DNA of 64,000 bases from Planctomycetota bacterium (GTDB lineage Bacteria; Planctomycetota; Phycisphaerae; Sedimentisphaerales; Anaerohalosphaeraceae), in contig VRUI01000012.1 in NCBI GenBank assembly GCA_019456225.1, positions 1-64,000 on the forward strand. The letters are read 5' to 3'. Made by a program: the position numbers and the translations under genes. Below are positions 36,253-43,656 of this stretch, one piece after another. Below the pieces are notes generated by a model. The model was not told the DNA's origin. It worked only from the letters and a program-made list of their open reading frames with translations, and ran no database searches. The first letter of the stretch is position 1. Every line of letters starts with the position of its first letter.

Positions 36253-37296
36253 TTATTTAGTGCTGTCTTTAAGGTAATTGTTTATTTCATTGAATACTTT
36301 GATTTTCATTTCTTTTGTTTCGTTGAACAGTTCGTGTTTTGCTTTTTTTAGTATTATTTCTTTGGTATTGAATTTTTCTGCGAGGAATTTTGTGTTGTAT
36401 TTCCAGTCGACCGTGTAGTCTTTTTCGCCTTGTATTATCAGGAGCTTGTTTTCGGTTGGGTCAAGGGCGGCTACTTTGCTGTTCCATTTTTCCAGTGCTC
36501 TTACCCACATCAGGGGCACTCTTCGCTTATGCAGGAAGTCGCGGGATTTGTTGAATTTCATGAAATCCGGGTCCGAGGTGTTTTTGCGGGCTATTCGCGG
36601 GACGGAATCCCTGAAGGGCCAGTAGAGGCGATACGTGATCTGGGCATGCCTCCACCCGACCGGGTGGATCAGGGGTGCTACCAGGATTGTTTTTTCGAAG
36701 AAGTTTTCTTTGCCCTCCAGAAGTGTCTGGATCACCGCACAGGCGCCTTGACTAAAAGCCATGACATTGTACGGCGCCGGGCAGCGAGCCGCGACGATCG
36801 GTTTGAAGTCCTGCATTACTTTTACGTATCTGTCGAAGCTGTCTATCCATGCGTCTTTGCCGGTAGAGAGGCCGTGGCCGGGCATGTCGTATGCACAAAC
36901 GGCGTAACCGCTTTCGAGCAGATGGCGGATGGCGTATTTGAGCTGACCGCAGTGGTTCAGGTAGCCGTGCATTATTACGACTGTTCCTTTGGCGTTTGCA
37001 GGCAGATATATGTGGGCGGCGATGGTGAATCCGGCTGACTGGAACGTGCCGAACGAATGGGCGACGCCTTCGACATGCTTTTGGGGGGCTAATCCGAAAT
37101 AGTCAAAGTAGTAGCTGATACTTTCGGAAGATGCCGCCGGCTTTGAGTTTAGCGGGCTCATCTCGCCACGGATACGATCTATACTGTATTTTGGTTCAGC
37201 CATGTGTCTATTCCTGTTACAACCTAAGTTGCCAAATACTCCGGACAGGAGTATTGTAAGCGTTAGTATATGTTTTGTCTTTTGTTTTTTCGACAT
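36253..37296 (-). CDS. Exported alpha/beta hydrolase (monoacylglycerol/lysophospholipase-like)
   Basis: This protein of about 347 residues has an N-terminal hydrophobic segment (HILTLTILLSGVFGNLGC), a possible but imperfect lipobox. The alpha/beta hydrolase core has VVIMHGYLNHCGQL (oxyanion region), YDMPGHGLSTG, and the nucleophile elbow NVMAFSQGACAV (FSQG, S as nucleophile). Likely Asp and His are in LLIIQGEKDYTVD and KKAKHELFNE. This is the lysophospholipase/monoglyceride lipase branch. It ends 17 bases before the LplT-PlsC-ligase gene, so it very likely produces lysolipids in the same recycling route. The start at 37296 has AGGA close by; a longer frame from 37332 has none. Confidence 0.85.
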   Translation of the reverse strand: MSKKQKTKHILTLTILLSGVFGNLGCNRNRHMAEPKYSIDRIRGEMSPLNSKPAASSESISYYFDYFGLAPQKHVEGVAHSFGTFQSAGFTIAAHIYLPANAKGTVVIMHGYLNHCGQLKYAIRHLLESGYAVCAYDMPGHGLSTGKDAWIDSFDRYVKVMQDFKPIVAARCPAPYNVMAFSQGACAVIQTLLEGKENFFEKTILVAPLIHPVGWRHAQITYRLYWPFRDSVPRIARKNTSDPDFMKFNKSRDFLHKRRVPLMWVRALEKWNSKVAALDPTENKLLIIQGEKDYTVDWKYNTKFLAEKFNTKEIILKKAKHELFNETKEMKIKVFNEINNYLKDSTK

Positions 37297-37368
37297 TTTC
37301 CTGTAGTGATTATGACTATTTTTCTTTGGCATTTTGCTAGAATGTTTTTTTTAATTCGTACTTTATTT

Positions 37369-37427
37369 TGGGCACCCACAAGTGGTGCCCCTACGGTTTT
37401 ATCCCTGCGCTTGCGCTTCGGGCTTTT
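37369..37427. repeat. GGGCACC hairpin repeat joined to a REP-like copy
   Basis: 37369-37397 (TGGGCACCCACAAGTGGTG, then CCCCTACGGT) has a perfect 7-bp hairpin GGGCACC/GGTGCCC. It is fused to a REP-like copy (ATCCCTGCGCTTGCGCTTCG then GGCTTTT) at 37397-37427. Partners are at 31374-31402 and at the REP sites listed elsewhere. Confidence 0.8.
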
Positions 37428-37544
37428 ATTATGGTATACTGTAAAGCAATTGCTATGCCAGCAGACACAGAATCATTGCAAGTGCTTTGCAGATAATGAC
37501 TTAGATCTACCAATCTGCATATTAACTGTTTTCTGGGAGTTCGG

Positions 37545-38174
37545 CTATGCGGCATTTATTGCGCCGGCAATGTGCATTTTTTGTACATTACTGCCGATTG
37601 CGTATACCAGGGCAAAGGCTATCAGGCCGCCTGCTGCTCCGCCTATGTGGGATACGGCGACGGGCGAGCCCATCATGTTGAAGTGGAGCAGCTCCAGGAA
37701 CATGTGGCCGGCGGCGGCTTCGTATATGGATTTGGCGGCTACGAGGAATAGGGAGACCGCGCCGGCGATTTTGACGGTTTTGCCGCTGCCTTTGGCCGTC
37801 AGCATTTCCAGGGCGCAGATGGTCATCAAACCGTGGTCGATTCCGGACAAGCCGCAATAACCGACCGAATCTACGTACGGCAAGACGACAGCGGCGGCTA
37901 ACATGCTGCCGATAGAGGCGGCGGCGACATAGAATGTTCTGACGGCGAGAGATTTCGAGGCCAACTGACAGTAGAGCATTAGAAACGCCGCACCGTCGAG
38001 CAGAAGGTGGTACCAGCTGACATGGACAAAGGCATGTGTAATGAGACGCCAGAACTGACCGGCCATGATCTTCTCCGGATAGAAAAGCAAAAAGTCAGGT
38101 ACAGTACCGGCAAAAATGCCGAGATTGAAGACGGCAATGAAGACTATATAAATTTTTAATTCTTTGTGTTTCAT
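37545..38174 (-). CDS. rrtA: Rhombosortase-like rhomboid intramembrane serine protease
   Basis: This 209-residue protein with about six membrane helices has the rhomboid catalytic dyad. Serine 110 lies in GYCGLSGIDHGLM and His 176 in AVSHIGGAAGGL; the HAFVHVSWYHLLLDG segment (H51, H56) fits the L1/H2 region. The short single-domain form and the GLSG(I/V).HGL phrase place it with rhombosortase rather than housekeeping GlpG-type rhomboids. Rhombosortases cleave GlyGly-CTERM tails and thereby sort proteins. The gene is 95 bases past a VIT/VWA gene whose C-terminus has a Gly-rich segment, a short membrane helix and a basic tail, a plausible substrate. Both are in the same orientation as the sigma54 promoter at 40662-40676. 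Confidence 0.78.
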   Translation of the reverse strand: MKHKELKIYIVFIAVFNLGIFAGTVPDFLLFYPEKIMAGQFWRLITHAFVHVSWYHLLLDGAAFLMLYCQLASKSLAVRTFYVAAASIGSMLAAAVVLPYVDSVGYCGLSGIDHGLMTICALEMLTAKGSGKTVKIAGAVSLFLVAAKSIYEAAAGHMFLELLHFNMMGSPVAVSHIGGAAGGLIAFALVYAIGSNVQKMHIAGAINAA

Positions 38175-38221
38175 TGTTTTAATAGAATTAGCGATCAGAA
38201 ATATTTGCCCAAGCCTCCATT

Positions 38222-38253
38222 GCCGGTCGGCTTATTGGGCCGACCGGCTTTTT
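38222..38253 (+). terminator. GC-rich hairpin in the gap between VIT/VWA and rhombosortase genes
   Basis: A perfect 10-bp stem GCCGGTCGGC/GCCGACCGGC (38222-38231, 38239-38248) has TTTTT only on the plus strand. In the direction of the two minus-strand genes there is no T run, so it should not stop their transcription efficiently. It may instead lower or stabilise the downstream part of the mRNA, or end antisense transcription. Confidence 0.55.
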
Positions 38254-38269
38254 GGGTTTCAGTTTTCCT

Positions 38270-40318
38270 CTAACTTTTTTTCTTTGCTGCTTTTTTTCGT
38301 TTTTTCAGCCATATAACAAGACCAATGAACAATGGACCGACCGGGCCTGAGCCAGTTCCAAAGCCTGGTGAGCGGCGTTTCTTGAATGTGTTTTTGTTTG
38401 CGTCCTGGTTTCTTTTGCTGTTGTCTACGCGGTAGCTTTTTACCGGCTGTGACTGTCTTTGCTGCTGTGCCTTGCGTTCGTTGGTTACGCGGTCTCGGTT
38501 TTTGCGTTCTATGTTTCTGCGTTTGAAGCTTTGCTCTGTTATTACGAGCATCGAGGTGTAATCGGTTACCAGCGAATAGTCGATGCCGAGCTTGATCACT
38601 TCCCTGCGGAAGACATCCGTTTCGCCTTCGTCGCGGATCACGTCCATTACGTCTTCTATGCTTGACAATGCCCACAGGCGTTCCAGCTCGGGGTTGTCGG
38701 TGTCGACTTTGGGCAGGTCTGCGAAACAGGAGTATGTTTTTTCCTTGCCGGATACCCAGGCCTTCATCTCGACCTCTACTTCGCCGGGCTTGTCGTACTG
38801 GCCGAACATTACCAGCTGCTGGCCATAGAATAGCGAACCGATGACCTGCGGGGTTAGCTCGCTGACTTTTTCGCCTTTGATCTTGAGAGTAACGTTTTTC
38901 ATGTTGTCGTAGACGAGATGGTTCTGGGCCTGTAATATCCTTCCGGTGATGTCGTCGCTGTCGGAGATGCTCATCGCGAAACCGCCGGAGTCCTTGGCAA
39001 GACGTTCCATTAGTTTGCGGTCGCCGCCGTTGCCGATGACGAATGAGAAGAGGCGAACGTCGTACTCTTCCAGCATGGAGAGGAATTTCGTGTACTTGCC
39101 CGATTCGATCTCTGTCACTCCGTCGGTTACTATTATAACACCGGTCGGACGTTTTTTATCGATGCCTTTGCAGGCGGTTATCAGGCCGGCATAAAGCTCG
39201 GTTCCGCCGCCGCCTTTTATTGAACGTACCTTTTTGAGGGCTTTTTCGATGTTTTCCGGCGTTGCCTGCACGTAGCCTTTTGTAATGTCTCTTGCCGTGG
39301 AGCTAAAGGCGATCACGCGGAAACGGTCATCGCCGGTTAGTTTATTGATAGACTTTGAAACGCCGTCGATCAGGGTGTTCAGTCGCGTCCCCCGCATACT
39401 GCCGGACGAGTCGAGCACGAAAACCCAGTCGCTGCCGCCTTCGATCTTTTTCAGGTCGGCGGCGGGAGTTACAACAACCATAAAAGTCCCTTTAGAAGAC
39501 TTATCCCTGCGATACGGGACAAGCTCAACCCTCGCCGGGGCAGTCTCGTCAAGGCGATAATAAAAGATAATATCCTTGTTAAGAGTGACAGCTTGCTCGG
39601 AGTTGAGGCTTGCGCGAAACACACTTGTCTGACCGCCTTGTCCTTTGGTTATGTTTTCTATTGTCGCGGCGTCCTGAAAACCGGGCATCCGAACATCCTT
39701 GACGGGGAATGCGCTCTTTAGCGTCAGGTCAAAACTGAACTGTCCTTTTACTTCCTCGTCGATCGACCAGAAGGCGGACTGTTCCGCGTCCGAACCGCCG
39801 CCGGCGAGCGGGTAGACGTATCTGCCGATGTTCAGGTCTATCTTGATGGGCTGATAATAAACGAAACGCATGCGTGTGTCGCCGCCGGCTATTACGGGGA
39901 ATACTGTTATGTCGAATGTTTTGCTGCCGTTTTTTTCGGCGAGAGCCGGGTCTATGCGTTTGCTGGTTTCCTGTCTGTATATCTGGCGGGCCTGTTTGCG
40001 CTCGAGCACCTCGCCGATGACCTCCTTGCCGTCTATCCACAGGCTAAGCTCGGAGAGGCTGGCGTTTTCCGGGATCGGGAAAGAGTAGACCGCCTCAAGG
40101 TCGCGGGCATTTTTATTACCAAATACCTGGTCGACCTCCGTGCGAGCGAAACCGTTGTTGATGGTAACGCTGACCTTGTGGGATTTGAGAAAAACATCCG
40201 AGGGGTTTCCGTTTACGGGTTTAAGTATTCCGGCTGCAAAACATGGCGAAAGACTACATGTCACCATAACCGTAAATACTAACGCTCCTACTAAAAATCG
40301 CTGTCCATAATCCTTCAT
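38270..40318 (-). CDS. Secreted VIT and von Willebrand factor A domain protein with C-terminal anchor
   Basis: This 682-residue exported protein has a signal peptide (about 1-29, VGALVFTVMVTCSLSPCFAA). A VIT domain covers about 35-165 (VSVTINNGFARTEVDQVF, YSFPIPENASLSEL). A vWA domain has the full MIDAS motif D303-SSGS307 in WVFVLDSSGSMRG, plus FSSTA and IVTDGV. A beta-rich region and a basic, Gln-rich linker follow. The final 30 residues are Gly-rich (GFGTGSGP), then a short membrane segment (VGPLFIGLVIWL) and KKRKK, like sorting tails. A similar layout with an LPXTG-type tail occurs in marine-proteobacterial sortase targets; here the neighbouring rhombosortase is the candidate processor. 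The start is preceded by AAAGGA. Confidence 0.87.
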   Translation of the reverse strand: MKDYGQRFLVGALVFTVMVTCSLSPCFAAGILKPVNGNPSDVFLKSHKVSVTINNGFARTEVDQVFGNKNARDLEAVYSFPIPENASLSELSLWIDGKEVIGEVLERKQARQIYRQETSKRIDPALAEKNGSKTFDITVFPVIAGGDTRMRFVYYQPIKIDLNIGRYVYPLAGGGSDAEQSAFWSIDEEVKGQFSFDLTLKSAFPVKDVRMPGFQDAATIENITKGQGGQTSVFRASLNSEQAVTLNKDIIFYYRLDETAPARVELVPYRRDKSSKGTFMVVVTPAADLKKIEGGSDWVFVLDSSGSMRGTRLNTLIDGVSKSINKLTGDDRFRVIAFSSTARDITKGYVQATPENIEKALKKVRSIKGGGGTELYAGLITACKGIDKKRPTGVIIVTDGVTEIESGKYTKFLSMLEEYDVRLFSFVIGNGGDRKLMERLAKDSGGFAMSISDSDDITGRILQAQNHLVYDNMKNVTLKIKGEKVSELTPQVIGSLFYGQQLVMFGQYDKPGEVEVEMKAWVSGKEKTYSCFADLPKVDTDNPELERLWALSSIEDVMDVIRDEGETDVFRREVIKLGIDYSLVTDYTSMLVITEQSFKRRNIERKNRDRVTNERKAQQQRQSQPVKSYRVDNSKRNQDANKNTFKKRRSPGFGTGSGPVGPLFIGLVIWLKKRKKAAKKKS

Positions 40319-40383
40319 TTTTCCGTCCTTTCTAAATTAATTCTCGTTTTCCATAAAAACATTCCGTTATAAAGCTTTACGAC

Positions 40384-40605
40384 CTACAAGAGGCTCGTTA
40401 TCGCGCTGGTGATGTGTTGTATCGCCTTGCCGATTGTGTCTGTTTTTGGGGGGGCGTCGCAGCTCGTTGAGCCGGTGCTTGCTTGTGGATTAAATCCAAA
40501 GAGCAGGAATCCTAATACGCACAGAATGATCAGCCCGCTGAGTTTGAATGATGGCGGTTTTTGTTGATCCGCCAAATTACTTACTTTGTTTTTCTGTCGT
40601 GACAT
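40384..40605 (-). CDS. Small single-pass membrane protein of unknown function
   Basis: This 73-residue protein has a basic cytoplasmic N-terminus (MSRQKNKVSNLADQQKPP), one membrane helix (about 22-38, LSGLIILCVLGFLLFGF) and a short exported part with one Cys (STSCDAPP). The start has a good AAGGAGA at 7 bases, and it lies between a sigma54-type promoter and the VIT/VWA gene 65 bases downstream. It is therefore very probably a real, co-regulated first gene of that unit. No family was recognised. It could be an assembly partner of the VIT/VWA protein. Confidence 0.72.
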   Translation of the reverse strand: MSRQKNKVSNLADQQKPPSFKLSGLIILCVLGFLLFGFNPQASTGSTSCDAPPKTDTIGKAIQHITSAITSLL

Positions 40606-40661
40606 CTGCGTTCTCCTTAAATTTTTATTCCGATTTCCAACTAACCACGCTTATTCTTATC

Positions 40662-40676
40662 GCAAGTGCCGTGCCA
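40662..40676 (-). promoter_or_regulatory. Sigma54 (-24/-12) promoter of the VIT/VWA-rhombosortase unit
   Basis: On the minus strand the sequence TGGCACGGCACTTGC matches the RpoN consensus TGGCAC-N5-TTGC at every conserved base, including the GG and GC pairs. Transcription would start about 12 bases on, near 40650, leaving about 45 bases of leader with a good ribosome-binding site before the 40605 start. The divergent gene at 40798 encodes a sigma54-dependent activator, so regulation is likely direct; activator binding sites upstream were not defined. Confidence 0.8.
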
Positions 40677-40761
40677 GAAAGCCATATAAGCCGTAAATCT
40701 TTATCTGGAAAAGACTTACAGAGAACTGCAAATATTTATTTTTCCGCAAGCAGAAAACCAC

Positions 40762-40791
40762 TTGACATTCTGTGCCTGCCGCATGTACATT
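40762..40791 (+). promoter_or_regulatory. Sigma70 promoter for a leaderless sigma54-activator mRNA
   Basis: TTGACA (40762-40767), an 18-base spacer and TACATT (40786-40791). Only six bases (GAGTGT) separate the -10 box from the ATG at 40798, and there is no ribosome-binding site, so the mRNA probably starts at or next to the initiation codon. Confidence 0.7.
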
Positions 40792-40797
40792 GAGTGT

Positions 40798-42267
40798 ATG
40801 GCAAAGATAAAAATAAGTGCATCGGACAGGGAATTTTTCCATCTGGTATCGCGGGCCGGGTTTACTAATCCGTTCAGTGACCAGCGGCTGGAAATCGACA
40901 GAGCGATATCACGCAACGAATCGGGGACTACGTGGTCGGAGGTTCGGCCTGAGGCGATCAGTGAGGTTAGCAAGCGCATCGCCGAGCTTGACGGGGGCAA
41001 GACTGTCTGCATCGATGATTTCCAGAGTACTGACCGGCAGCTTATCGAGCATTTGTTTTTGTTTGATGTTTATCATCAGTTCAACGACCACTTCGATAAG
41101 CTTATTGACGAACAGGCCGCCGCCGGCGAGAAACTGCTTAAGGCTGCATTTGCCGGCGAGGCGATTTCCAAACTCAAAGCACGCGGATTTTCGGCGAACC
41201 GGGCGAGGCATTATTTCTCACTTTTCTATCAGGTCCGGCGGGCGTTCTATTATATTGAGCGGGGACTTGTCGGCAGATGCGAATCGATGAAGAAGCTGCG
41301 GATGGATCTTTGGAACAATATTTTCACACATGACATCCTTCATTACGAAAGTTTGCTGTGGGATAAGATGGAGGATTTTTCTACGCTTTTGCTTGGGCCT
41401 ACCGGGTGCGGTAAGGGTGCGGCAGCGGCAGCTATCGGGCGAAGCGGGTTTATCCCGTTCGACGAAAGCAAGCAGACTTTCGCCGAAAGCTTTACCGAGA
41501 TGTTCGTGCCGATAAATCTTTCTCAGTATGTAGAATCGCTGCTGGAGTCCGAATTGTTCGGGCACAAAAAAGGCGCATTTACCGGTGCGGTCGCTTCGCA
41601 TGATGGTTTGTTTGCTTTATGCGGACAGCATGGTTCGATATTTCTTGACGAGATCGGCGAGGTGAGCACGCAAATACAGATCAAGCTTTTGCAGGTTTTG
41701 CAGGAGCGGATATTTTCGCCAGTCGGCAGCCACCAAAAGCTAAGCTTCCACGGGCGGGTTATCGCGGCGACGAACAGGTCGATAGATCAGCTTCGTATCG
41801 ACGGCAAGTTCAGGGACGATTTTTATTATCGCCTTTGCTCGGATTGCATCTATGTACCCGGTTTGCAGCAGCGTATCCAGGAAGACGCCGGCGAACTTGA
41901 CGATATGATCGCCGTGACCATCAAACGCATTGCCGGGCATGAATCCGGCGAACTGGTCGAAACCGTTAAGGAAGTTATTAATAAGCGGCTTGGCAGTGAT
42001 TATCACTGGCCGGGCAATGTTCGCGAACTTGCCCAGTGCATCAGGCGGGTAATCATCAAGCGGGATTACGAAGGCGATACGGTTTACAAAATGTCCGGCA
42101 GCAATGAATTCATCAAAGACATCGAAGCGGGCACCCTGGACGGCCAGAGCCTCCTTGCCGGGTATTGCAGCAGTCTATATAAAAAGCATAAAACCTACGA
42201 AGAAGTCGCCCGGATAACCAAGCTGGATCGCAGGACGGTTAAAAAGTATATTCAGCATGAGTCGTAA
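40798..42267 (+). CDS. Sigma54-interacting transcriptional activator (AAA+) with unknown sensor domain
   Basis: This protein of about 489 residues has three parts. Residues 1-190 are a helical region that fits no receiver, GAF or PAS domain I recognise and is presumably the sensor. Residues 195-415 are the sigma54 AAA+ core: Walker A GPTGCGKG (200-207), in which the last residue is Gly instead of the usual Thr/Ser; the sigma54-contact loop ESELFGHKKGAFTGA (GAFTGA at 259-264); and Walker B SIFLDEIGEV. The C-terminal region (about 440-489) has a Fis-like HTH (YEEVARITKLDRRTVKKYI). The start is the ATG at 40798; earlier frames lie inside the promoter. It faces the sigma54 promoter of the VIT/VWA unit. 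Confidence 0.88.
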   Translation: MAKIKISASDREFFHLVSRAGFTNPFSDQRLEIDRAISRNESGTTWSEVRPEAISEVSKRIAELDGGKTVCIDDFQSTDRQLIEHLFLFDVYHQFNDHFDKLIDEQAAAGEKLLKAAFAGEAISKLKARGFSANRARHYFSLFYQVRRAFYYIERGLVGRCESMKKLRMDLWNNIFTHDILHYESLLWDKMEDFSTLLLGPTGCGKGAAAAAIGRSGFIPFDESKQTFAESFTEMFVPINLSQYVESLLESELFGHKKGAFTGAVASHDGLFALCGQHGSIFLDEIGEVSTQIQIKLLQVLQERIFSPVGSHQKLSFHGRVIAATNRSIDQLRIDGKFRDDFYYRLCSDCIYVPGLQQRIQEDAGELDDMIAVTIKRIAGHESGELVETVKEVINKRLGSDYHWPGNVRELAQCIRRVIIKRDYEGDTVYKMSGSNEFIKDIEAGTLDGQSLLAGYCSSLYKKHKTYEEVARITKLDRRTVKKYIQHES

Positions 42268-42288
42268 GTGGTGAGTCGTAAGACGTGA
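42261..42288. repeat. 7-bp tandem array, 4 units
   Basis: Units are GTCGTAA, GTGGTGA, GTCGTAA and GACGTGA. The first unit contains the TAA stop of the sigma54-activator gene. Confidence 0.7.
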
Positions 42289-42299
42289 AAGGATAATCT

Positions 42300-42734
42300 A
42301 TGGCTGTGCAGGGTGAATATGTTTATGACTGGCCTCGGCCTATGGTTACTGCCGATGCTCTTGTTTTTGCGGTTTGCAGCGGGCGCAAAAGTGTCCTGCT
42401 GATCAAACGCGGCAACGAGCCGTTCAAGGGGCAGTGGGCCGTGCCGGGCGGGTTTATTGAGATGGACGAAGAACTTGAGACAGCAGCGGCAAGAGAGCTA
42501 TACGAAGAGACGGGCATCGAAGGAATAGAACTTAAGCAACTGCACACTTTCGGAACGGTCGGCCGCGACCCGAGGGGCAGGCAGATCACAATAGTTTTCA
42601 CAGGCACAGTCGATAAAGAAATCCAGCCAACAGCAGGCGATGACGCTGAAATAGCTAACTGGTTCGACATAGAAGATCTGCCCAAACTGGCATTCGACCA
42701 CGACAAGGTCATAGCGATGGGGATAAAAAATTGA
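42300..42734 (+). CDS. NUDIX hydrolase
   Basis: This 144-residue cytoplasmic NUDIX enzyme has the box GGFIEMDEELETAAARELYE followed by ETGIEG, with all GX5EX7REUXEEXGU positions filled. The flanking W.VPGG and the FTGTV strand fit the ADP-ribose/8-oxo-dGTP-like sub-branches. The substrate cannot be read; many such short forms act on nucleotide sugars or oxidised nucleotides. AAAGGA precedes the ATG at 42300 by about 8 bases. The stop of the gene upstream is 32 bases away across the small 7-bp array, so it may be partly cotranscribed with the sigma54 activator. Confidence 0.92.
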   Translation: MAVQGEYVYDWPRPMVTADALVFAVCSGRKSVLLIKRGNEPFKGQWAVPGGFIEMDEELETAAARELYEETGIEGIELKQLHTFGTVGRDPRGRQITIVFTGTVDKEIQPTAGDDAEIANWFDIEDLPKLAFDHDKVIAMGIKN

Positions 42735-42838
42735 TATCTCATAAGATTTTGCATTGGCAATCTCGTATTGTATTTGTTAATTTAATAGAAAATTAAAGCT
42801 TAACTTAGAATATAACCTTATTTTTGGAGGCCGCTAAA

Positions 42839-43591
42839 ATGATGCGTACCGCTAATCCCGCTTTTCGTGGTGGAATATTTGACATAACCGCCACCGACGA
42901 AAAAACAATGACCATCAACGGCACAGTAGGCAAAACCGCCATCCTGCTGGCATTTATCGCAGCATCGGGCTATTGGACCTGGAACATTTTTTCAAATGAG
43001 GCGGACCCGGCTATAGGTGCTCAAAAAGTGATGCCGATGCTTATTGGCGGCCTTATCGGCGGTCTTATTTTCGGTATTATAACCCATTTCAAACTTACCT
43101 GGGCACCTGTAACAGCACCGTTATACGCATTATGTGAGGGGTTGCTGCTTGGAGCTATTTCAGCGATGTTCAACAAACAGTATCCGGGTATCGCACTCCA
43201 GGCGATTGTTTTGACTATGGGAACGTTGGCTGTGCTGCTAGTTGCTTATAGATCCGGGCTTATAAAAGCGACCGAAAACTTTAAACTCGGTGTTGTCGCG
43301 GCTACGGGCGGGATCTTCATACTTTATTTCATAAGCTTCATTGTCAATATTTTCGGCGGTACGGTACCATTTATAAGCGGCAACGGACCTCTGAGCATCG
43401 GACTCAGCGTTGTAATAGTAATCATAGCAGCCCTTAACCTCGTGCTTGATTTTGATTTCATAGAACATGCCGCCGAAACAAACACTCCTAAATATATGGA
43501 ATGGTACGGTGCGTTTGCATTGACGGTTACACTTGTCTGGCTTTACCTGGAGATACTGAGGCTGCTGGCTAAACTTCAAAGCAGAAAATAA
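42839..43591 (+). CDS. Bax inhibitor-1/YccA-family membrane protein
   Basis: This protein of about 250 residues has seven predicted membrane helices: TAILLAFIAASGYWTW, VMPMLIGGLIGGLIFGIIT, APLYALCEGLLLGAIS, IALQAIVLTMGTLAVLLVA and others. The conserved late acidic pair of BI-1 proteins is seen in LVLDFDFIEHAAE. The N-terminus MMRTANPAF is typical of bacterial YccA-like members. BI-1 proteins are pH-sensitive calcium leak channels; the physiological role in bacteria is uncertain. The start ATG at 42839 follows GGAGG at 8 bases. It is probably a single-gene unit, separated from the next gene by a CGTGAGT/CGTAAGT repeat. Confidence 0.9.
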   Translation: MMRTANPAFRGGIFDITATDEKTMTINGTVGKTAILLAFIAASGYWTWNIFSNEADPAIGAQKVMPMLIGGLIGGLIFGIITHFKLTWAPVTAPLYALCEGLLLGAISAMFNKQYPGIALQAIVLTMGTLAVLLVAYRSGLIKATENFKLGVVAATGGIFILYFISFIVNIFGGTVPFISGNGPLSIGLSVVIVIIAALNLVLDFDFIEHAAETNTPKYMEWYGAFALTVTLVWLYLEILRLLAKLQSRK

Positions 43592-43600
43592 TTTGAATGC

Positions 43601-43621
43601 CGTGAGTCGTAAGTCGGTGTG
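43601..43621. repeat. 7-bp tandem array, 3 units
   Basis: Units CGTGAGT, CGTAAGT and CGGTGTG start 9 bases after the stop of the BI-1-like gene. They belong to the same unit family as 29081-29136 and 42261-42288. Confidence 0.6.
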
Positions 43622-43656
43622 TTACCCCGGCAATTCCGGTTTGAAAGGATCTTTTC

